A stretch of DNA of 50,743 nucleotides, taken from the NCBI GenBank assembly GCA_013054445.1, contig JAAMPI010000218.1, positions 1-50,743 of the forward strand, in the 5' to 3' direction. Positions 43,441-50,743 of this stretch are shown piece after piece (position 1 is the stretch's first letter; each line of letters opens with the position of its first letter). This DNA is from Cudoniella acicularis. Lineage: Eukaryota > Ascomycota > Leotiomycetes > Helotiales > Helotiaceae. Both the position numbers and the translations under genes were made by a program. The notes beneath the pieces were generated by a model. It ran no database searches, was not told the origin of the DNA, and was given only the letters and a program-made list of their open reading frames with translations.

Positions 43441-44885
43441 AATTTAACTTATTTAAAGTTAAATACCTATTATTTTTATTTAGTATAATAGGGTTTTCGC
43501 TATATAAAGAGGGATATTAGAAACTATCTATTCTAAATAGTTATAATTATAAGATATTAAAAGAAAAATCTAAACTTCTTTAATAAACTTAAACATAAAA
43601 GCTAATAAAATAATAAAACTAAAAAATAATACGAACTTATTATTCTAAACCTCTTTTATATATAAATTAATAAAAAAACTATTAATAGTATTATAATATT
43701 AATATAAATAAGAGCTTTTATAGACTAACTAGCTATATTTTCTTTCTTTATCTTAATAATAGATCTAAATTCCTAAATCTTTAATTCTATTTTATATAGA
43801 ATAATAGTAGGTATAATAAAAGAAATATAATATAATATAGCTAATAAATAGACCGCTAATTTTAAAAAGAAAGTTATAACGGAAATTAGCTCTAGTATTA
43901 AATAAAAGAATATAATAACTATAATAGCTAAGAATCCTAGGCTAAAAAATAAAGAATATTAAATAGTTATAGGCGTGACTTTTATTATAATCCCTTTTAA
44001 AAGTTAAAGAGACTAAACTTCGTTACTAATAAAGCGTATAATAGCTTCTAATATTATATCTAAAATATTTAATAGTAAGTTAATATAGTTCGTCTAACTA
44101 CTAAACCTAATATAGAATTACTTAGTATTAAATAAATAATTTCTTAGGATTAATACTTTAATTACTGTTTTAATAGTAGCTATAATACTCTAAATTATAT
44201 TACTAGTAATAGTAATAGCTATTACGAATACGTTTATTATATTTTAAGTTTTATTTTAGATAAAGCTATTTCCTAGAATAGCGTACGGCTTAATTAAAGA
44301 GTTTAATAAATAGATATTAGTAAAGTTAAACTATGATTAAAGAAGTATTAGCTAAGTAATAAGAGAAAGAGAAGAAGTTCGTATAGTTAAAGTTATAATA
44401 CTTACTTTTATAGTCTTATCTTAGGCTAGTAACTAAATCCCTAATATTACGTAGTAGAGAGTAGTAGAAGAGAAGGCTACTAGAGCCTTTATTTTTAACT
44501 AGTTTCTATTCTATAGTATTATAAGATATTAATTTAAAGCTAATTTAAAATTAAGTAAGCTTAAGTTTAAAGATAATAAATATAAATAGATATATTTAGA
44601 ACTAAGTACGATTTAAAGTAGAGTACCCTTAAATAGCTCTATCTAAGACTAAGACTTACTTCTATATAGAGTTAAAAATAGTCGATAATATAAGGCCTAA
44701 TTTAGTATCTAGGGATCNCTTTTCTTATACTAGTATCCCTGTTTCTAGAAATAATATTAATAGATTATATTCTATTAAAAGATATCTTTATATATATAAG
44801 TTATTATAACTTGTTTATCTAGTTAATAAAGCTTCTAATTTATCTTCTAATATATTAAAAATAACGAGTATTTTATAAGCCTAAG

Positions 44886-45290
44886 TCGACGATACTATTT
44901 ATATTATATAAGAAAACACTAATAAAGTATTAAAATAAGAAAAACGTTTAAATTCTTTATAAAAGAAAACTAATAATCTTATTATATCTTTTTAAGGCTT
45001 TTATTATAAAGCTATTAAAATCAATAATATTATTTATATTATATAAAAAAATACTAATAAAGTATTAAAATAAAAGAAACGCTTAAATTCTTTATAAAAG
45101 AAAACTAGTAATCTTATTATATCTTTTTAAGGCTTTCGTTATAGAGCTATTATAGTTAGTAATACTATTTATATTATACGAGAGAATAATAATAAAATAT
45201 TAAAATAAAAGAGATATTTAAATTTCTTATAAGAGAAAACTAATAATCTTATTATATCTTTTTAAGGCTTTTATTATAAGGCTATTAAAG
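44886..45290. repeat. Tandem repeat, three 135-bp units
   Basis: Units 44886-45020, 45021-45155 and 45156-45290 keep an exact 135-bp spacing (AATCTTATTA at 44975, 45110, 45245). Conserved parts include TTAAATTCTTTATAAAAG, TTATTATATCTTTTTAAGG and the start TATTTATATTATA. 135 bp equals 45 codons, so the repeat may once have encoded a repeated protein segment; differences between units are largely A/G and C/T. Confidence 0.8.
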
Positions 45291-45911
45291 TACTTAAACA
45301 AGTGTTTTAAGAGGTTATAAAACATAAGATATATTTAGTTAGCGCTATTATTATCTTATTAGTTTTCGCTATTATTTATCTTATCTTCTCTATATAACTC
45401 TATCCTTCTAGTATTATTCTATTATAGCCTTTAAAACTATTAAGATAGGTATTACTAATAATATTATCAGAATATCTAAAATAAATTTCTTAAATACTAT
45501 TTTTATTAGATTAATAATTTTAAATTATAATATTATTATTATAAAAAATAAAATAGGTAAAAACAATCTTAATCCTTTTCTTAAGGTATCTAACTAGTAT
45601 AAGATAAAAGAAAAAGATATCTTTAACTTTATTAATAATAAATTTATTATAATAGATAATTTAAAAGAGTAAAAAGAAATATTAGATTATTAAAAACGTA
45701 TTAGACTNTTAATTAAGATTTTTAANAANAACTTATATATAAAAAGATTTATTTTATTTTAGTCATATAAGTTTATTTATAAANAATATTTTAGATCTTT
45801 AATATTTAAGTTTTATTTAAAGATAATAAAATATATATATTATGATATGATAGCGTCGGAGGTCCGCTACTGTTTGGCGAAACCACGTGATAGTCACGCG
45901 ACTAGTCACGC

Positions 45912-46055
45912 GGCCCGGGCGGACTTCGGCCGCAGCGTAGCTATAGTACATTCTTGCCTTATATAGCGTGCTAAGCGTATTCCCCCTACGGGTAAATACT
46001 ATAGTCTTTTAGCCTAGCGGGCAGTGCGATCTAGAGCTTAGCGATCTATATTATA
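45912..46055. repeat. Dispersed 144-bp repeat, copy 2
   Basis: Partner of 29848-29991, same orientation and length. Preceded by CACGTG and CACGCG motifs (45885-45912). It lies inside the inverted-repeat element, next to its right arm. Confidence 0.7.
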
Positions 46056-46185
46056 TATATTAAGTTATTCTAGGCTTATATAATATATATTCTTATCTAT
46101 ACTTTATTTTTATATTCTTTTTTTATATCCTATTTTTATATCTTATTTTTATACCTAGTCTTTATATTCTATCTCTATAGCCTAT

Positions 46186-46504
46186 CTATAAGAAGGAGGC
46201 GTTAGTAGGTAAAGAAGTCACGTATAATAGGAAAAAGATTTAGTATAGAACTAATCTCTAGCCCNNGGGGGTCTANAGAAGCCNNNTTTTTATTAGCTAT
46301 CTACTACCGATANAGGTCTAATACTAAGGCCTAATNATAATAGAAATCAATAGTATTATCTAGTATCCTATATNACGTATNANGTGNCCTAGAACTATAA
46401 TCCTAGATNTCNGANGTTTANTACCGACATNATTCCGGANATCNGNCGNCGATCTAAGCNACGTNACGGACGCCCCCTAGNAGNTAAGCGAACTATATCA
46501 TAAC
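46186..46504. repeat. Long inverted repeat, right arm (~319 bp)
   Basis: Inverted copy of 43123-43440. It contains many N bases (about 30, from 46265 to 46494), commonly at positions where the left arm has a called base, so the two arms seem to have been confused during assembly. Confidence 0.8.
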
Positions 46505-46556
46505 TATATTATTATAAAAATATACTAATAGCTATCTATTTATCTAGCTTATAGCG

Positions 46557-47570
46557 ATTATCGAGAAATATCGAATTATAGCCGAAAATATATATAACTT
46601 TAATAAGAAGAGCTTCTTAATAGGCTTAAGAAAAACCTTAAAACAAATTATTATATAAGAAGCCTTAAAATCTAGATAAGTTAAAAAGATAAAATAAGAT
46701 AGGAGTCGAGAATTTATTAGTATCTTAATATATATCTTAGCTTTTAATAAATAGATACTATTTCTTCTAGTCTATAAAGGCGATTTAGGCGACTTATAAA
46801 ACATTTAGATAGACGATATAACGACTAAATCTATAATATATTTTACTATTTTAAGTAATAGATAGAATAATAATACGATTAGGTTAGTATAGTTAAAACA
46901 AGTCTTCTATTAATATACTAAACCTAAGAAAGAGACGTAAAAACGCCTTCTTATTATAGATAGCTATTTAAGTTATATAAATATAGTATTTATTAATACG
47001 TATAATAAGAATAATATTATCGTCTTTATCTTTCTATTATATATAACTTATTATCTATAACCTCTTAATATTAGTCTTTTCTAGCCTTTTTTAACTATAT
47101 ATTTATAAGAACTTAAATAGATAATAGTAGTTAATAAAAGAATAGTCTTAATATTAAAGCGTTTTTTTTAGCTAATGTTTAAAAGAGTATAAGATAAGTC
47201 TTTTATAGAAGATAATATCTAATCGGCGTAATAAAAAAACAGGGCTCTAGCCTATAAATAGCGATAAGATTATTAAAAGTATTATTCTTCTAACTAAGCT
47301 TTTATTAAAAAAAGAGTTATACGATTAAAGAACCTTAGTATACGACTTCCCTTCGCTAGTTTAAGCTAAAGTAAAAGAAGGACCCTTTTATTACGGATAT
47401 CGATATCCTCTTTATTACTGCCTTTAAACTATCTACTAAAAATACTATTCTACGCTACTTAAACTAAGTCTTATTAAGGACGCTTAACCTTTAAAAGAAG
47501 AAACATAAACCTAGCGTTCGTTTAAACCTTATAGGCGAAGATATAAAGGGCTAGGTATAACGGAACTAAG
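46557..47570 (+). mobile_element. Pogo/Fot1-type DDE transposase relic, RIP-mutated
   Basis: One frame from 46557 reads IIEKYRIIAENIYNFNKKSF, then EALKS, SREFIS, LVYKGDLGDL, LKQVF, YTKPKKET, RLLIIDSYLSYIN, and YLQPLNISLF, in the order of the fungal Fot1/pogo DDE_1 endonuclease. The frame has no indel over at least 510 bp but many stops (TAA/TAG). Catalytic positions have decayed by transitions: the first Asp is Asn (46602), the second Asp is kept (46959), the third is Asn (47067). A further C-terminal part (KNTILRYLN, GEDIKG) reaches about 47570. The N-terminal DNA-binding part is not seen; the inverted-repeat element ends just upstream and may have displaced it. Inactive. Confidence 0.75.
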
Positions 47571-50309
47571 TCTATTTAAATAATAACCCTAGCTACTAGG
47601 TAAGTAAGAGGTCTATCGGATTAGTAGTATAGAAGCGTAGGTAAGGCGATCTCTAGTGTTTACTAACTAGGAAGCTTAGTACGTTATAAGTAAGGATAAT
47701 TAAAGTATAATATAAGATTATTAAAGTAAGTTAAGTATAAAGCTCTTATCTAATAAAGAAATCCCTTTATTTATAAAGATCTCTTTCTACTAAGAATAGT
47801 CTAGATAGTACTGGCTATCTATAGCTTCCTAGCTTCCCTAGATAGAACCGCCTATCCTGTCTATCCTATCTATCTATTTATATTATATAACTCGTTATAT
47901 AACACTTATAACTTAGGACCCTAGTTCTCTATACTGTTCCTATTAGTCGTAGCCGAGCCTTAGGCCGAGGCCTATACGTGCCTCTAGATTCGTAATATTA
48001 ACTTATTAAAAGAAAAAAGGAAAATCATTAATATATATTATAAAGAACTAGGCTATAAAAGACGAGAAAATACTTACTAAAGAGTTACTAACCGCTTTTA
48101 TTAAGAAGGATACTATTATAACTATAAAGAATATATTATAAGCTATATCGCGTATTAAAAACGAGACGGAACTTATATAGAAGAGGCGTTCTATCTAACT
48201 TAGGCTTTAGTATTCTAGATAAAGGTTAGGCTTAATATTATCTATTTATTAAAAGATAATAGAAAAGAATATTTAGTTATTATAAAAAAAGACTTATTAG
48301 GATAGCTAAAAATAAAAACTCTTTTAAATTTAACTATTAATAAGGTTATAACTTTCTTTTAAAAAGAAATAGTATATTAATATAGAGTTTCTAGTCGACT
48401 AGTTATTAATAGAAGGCTAGAAAATAAAAGAATCGTTAAGACTTTTATAAAGAAATATAGAATCTAATAAGTCTAAATATTAATATATAACTTAAAAGCT
48501 AATAGAATAATAGAACGAGGTTATCGCTTAATTATAGAAGCCTTAGTATAAATAACTAATAATAAGAAATAATAGAGAAAATATCTAATAGCCGTCTTAT
48601 TAATAAAAAGAATATTAATCTATAGACCTATTAATATAATTCTTTTTTCTCTAATCTATAAAAAAAAAAGTAATTCTTTTAATAGAAATAAGATATCTAG
48701 TTTAGAGACTCTTAGACTAATAAAAGATATATTCTAATAAAGAACTACTAGCGCTCTAGATAAGGTAACTATAGATAAGAGATAAGGATATAGAAGAAAT
48801 TATATTTTAAAAGAGACGGGTCTATAAAAAAAGAAAAGAAGTATTTAATAAAACATATCGACTACGAGCTAAGTCTATTAAAAAGAATAATATAGTCTTT
48901 GTCTATAATTTAAAACATATAATAGATATATCTTTTAACCTTAAATTAAGTTTTAAATAATAAAGACTATTATAGAAGGACAAATATAACCTAAAAGAGA
49001 GGGAGTTCAAATAGACGTTAATTTGACTTAAGAAGAAGAAGCTACGCTGCCTAAGAACACGTCTTTTATCTACCTTCGCGTAGGTCACGTGTCTGCGACC
49101 ACGTGACCACCCAGCGACCGACTGACTTCCCCACTACACTATATTATATAAGAGAAGTAGATATTTTAAAAGATATATATATATTAGAAAAGATAGATAA
49201 TATCTATCTAAAAGGCTTATATATTAAAAATCGCCTTAAAAAGTTTATTTTTAAAGAAGATGTCTTTATATTAATAGATAATATTTTTAAAAACGACTTA
49301 AATAAAACAAACTTATCTAAAAGAAGCGACTTATAAGAAGAGAGCTCTATAAAAGATAATAAGTTATTTTAATCGATAATAAAAACTCGAAGTTTAATAA
49401 AAAAGACTATATCTAAAAAACTTATAATCGTATTACTAACCCTTATAAAAGCCTAGAAGGCTAAATATATTCGGTTTTTAGAAGACGATATAATAGATAA
49501 ATAAAAAGAATTTAAAAAAAATATTAATTCTTTTTATTATTTCTTTAAAAACAAGTTATCTTAATAAAAACCTCTTTTTTTTTAATATTCTTTTTTTTAT
49601 AATATTTTTTTTTTTATTATCTAATACTAGGGGACGGTATTTAATAAGAAAAGAACGACGACTATAGCGCGGATTTTATTTATTCTAAAAGAGCTTATTT
49701 TAACCTTAATTTTAAACTTTAACTTTATCTTTATAGTTTTACTTTTAAAAGCTTTTTATATTTATTAACTATAACTATTTTATTATATATTATATTCTAA
49801 GAATAAGACGCTAAGCCTATAAATACCTAGTCTTTTATTTCTTTTTTATTATATATTTTTTCTATTTTTATAAAATTAANTATATATAAATTTNTAAGAT
49901 TTTAGTCTAAAAATTTTCTTTTTTTAGGTTTTTTTTTTAAGAATTTCTTAAAAAGTCGAAAACCTTATTAAAAAGTCTTTTTAAGCTAGGCTTAATAAGA
50001 GATTTATAATAAGTTTATTAAATAGAATATCTTTTATATAACTAGGACTAGAAAAGACTATATCGACGAAGCTAAGTCTTTTTAAGCCGGGCTTATAAAA
50101 AGAATCGACGGCCGGACTCTTTATACCCTAATCTAATACTAAGTCTTTAAAAAACCTTTAATAAAAGAGTTAATATATCTTTTTATTATTATCGATAAAG
50201 AATAAGCTAAGTTCTAATATAATATTATTAGTCTATATTAAGAAATCCTTAGAGTCTAGACTAGCGAGTATATCGGTTAGCGGATTTAGTATAATATATA
50301 TAAGTAGTG
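47571..50309. other. AT-rich RIP-degraded block without intact genes
   Basis: For example 48301-48420 contains no CA and no TG dinucleotide on either reading. A small GC-richer patch at 47840-47995 carries an inverted match to the left end of the LTR-like segment at 30444. Frames such as 49103-49336 (+) and 48903-49088 (-) are low-complexity and not called as genes. The block probably hides retroelement remains I cannot identify. Confidence 0.6.
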
Positions 50310-50314
50310 TTATC

Positions 50315-50493
50315 TGTTATAGAGTACTCAGGCAGACGTTACAAGTAAACAGTGCTCTATTACTTAGAATAATCGACGAAGAAGAGAAGAAGGGGAAGGG
50401 AGAAGCTGCCACGTATTTAACCTCTGCCCGAAACCTCGCTTAGGCCTAGCGCCGTCACGTGTAGAACAGGTCACGTGAACCAACTCCGTGACA
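50315..50493. repeat. Solo LTR, family 2, copy 2 (179 bp, target duplication TTATC)
   Basis: Starts TGTTATAGAG and ends AACTCCGTGACA, flanked by TTATC at 50310-50314 and 50494-50498. It shares the ATCGACGAAGAAGAGAAGAAG block with the LTR at 30091-30267. Two CACGTG sites (50456-50461 and 50472-50477) lie near its 3' end. It is far less AT-rich than its surroundings. Confidence 0.82.
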
Positions 50494-50498
50494 TTATC

Positions 50499-50743
50499 TT
50501 TAAGATAAATATTATTATTAAATTTATTAAAAAGGCCTTAGCTAAACTAAAACATAAGCTTATTCTATAATATAACTAAATAGCGAATTAGTTTATTAGA
50601 AAGTTTAATAATATATATATTATATAGTTGATTTTAAATAATAGATAGATAAAACTTAAAGAATAAGATAAAAAAGAGTTTAAATAAAACCTATTCTAAA
50701 CTTATCTTAAGCTATTATAATATTTAAGATAGCCTAAGATAAA
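50499..50743. other. AT-rich sequence to the window edge
   Basis: RIP-like composition, with no gene or repeat boundary recognised before the window ends. Confidence 0.5.

Larger units (their letters stand above)
43441..46185. mobile_element. Interior of the inverted-repeat element, RIP-degraded
   Basis: About 2.7 kb of extremely AT-rich sequence between the two long inverted arms. It holds a threefold 135-bp tandem repeat and, next to the right arm, the second copy of the 144-bp dispersed repeat in a small GC-richer island (45850-46055). No frame longer than about 60 codons survives. Long (about 320-bp) inverted arms fit a Mutator-like or other long-TIR DNA transposon, or two oppositely oriented LTR-type elements. 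No transposase motif was recognised inside. Confidence 0.5.

Noticed and set aside
48903..49336. Two frames of 61-77 codons in the AT-rich block
   Set aside because: Low-complexity Lys/Ile/Leu/Tyr content expected from TA-rich DNA, with no motif.

Overview
The window comes from a filamentous ascomycete (Pezizomycotina; a leotiomycete is my best guess, from overall gene style and not from a marker gene). The reasons are short GT..AG introns of about 46-76 bp, lineage-expanded fungal families (HET, BTB, 2EXR, an F-box family, APH-like kinases), a fungal PEX12, solo LTRs, and a long AT-rich tail in which CpA/TpG has largely been lost, the usual mark of repeat-induced point mutation (RIP).

Layout. 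1-1.4 kb: 3' part of a zinc-cluster-type transcription factor. 1.9-2.2 kb: solo LTR with a perfect 5-bp target duplication. 2.6-10.5 kb: four heterokaryon-incompatibility (HET) loci, of which three are broken (2617-4442 +, 5220-7500 -, 8049-8473 +) and one looks intact (8593-10461 -). 11.5-12.9 kb: broken pepsin-like protease. 13.2-20.8 kb: tandem array of four BTB-type paralogs sharing one intron position; only the second (15657-16895) is open, and the other three carry stops and/or frameshifts. 21.1-22.4 kb: PEX12, the only clear housekeeping gene, split by one base in an A7 run. 22.9-24.1 kb: a small orphan and a 2EXR-type gene, then a second solo LTR of the first family and an unusual hairpin. 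25.2-29.4 kb: several small orphans, two of them broken, and an intact APH-family kinase-like gene. 29.8-31.3 kb: repeat island with another solo LTR. 31.3-41.5 kb: decayed or multicopy-type genes, namely a tryptophan-rich DUF2510-like exon, two families with a possible PD-(D/E)XK-like core, and a five-segment F-box-type gene with two lesions. 41.5-50.7 kb: RIP-degraded AT-rich sequence holding a coiled-coil relic, a long inverted-repeat element with a 135-bp tandem repeat inside, a pogo/Fot1-type transposase relic, and a fourth solo LTR.

The genes do not form a pathway. The picture is a fast-evolving accessory region with self/non-self (HET) and adaptor (BTB) families duplicated and then inactivated, often by C-to-T changes giving stop codons at glutamine positions, around a short conserved stretch with PEX12, ending in a RIP-treated transposon block. 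Frameshifts in homopolymers (PEX12 A7, transcription factor G6) could be assembly errors, so single-indel calls should be read with that in mind. Gene families were recognised from translated motifs by eye; no database search was possible.
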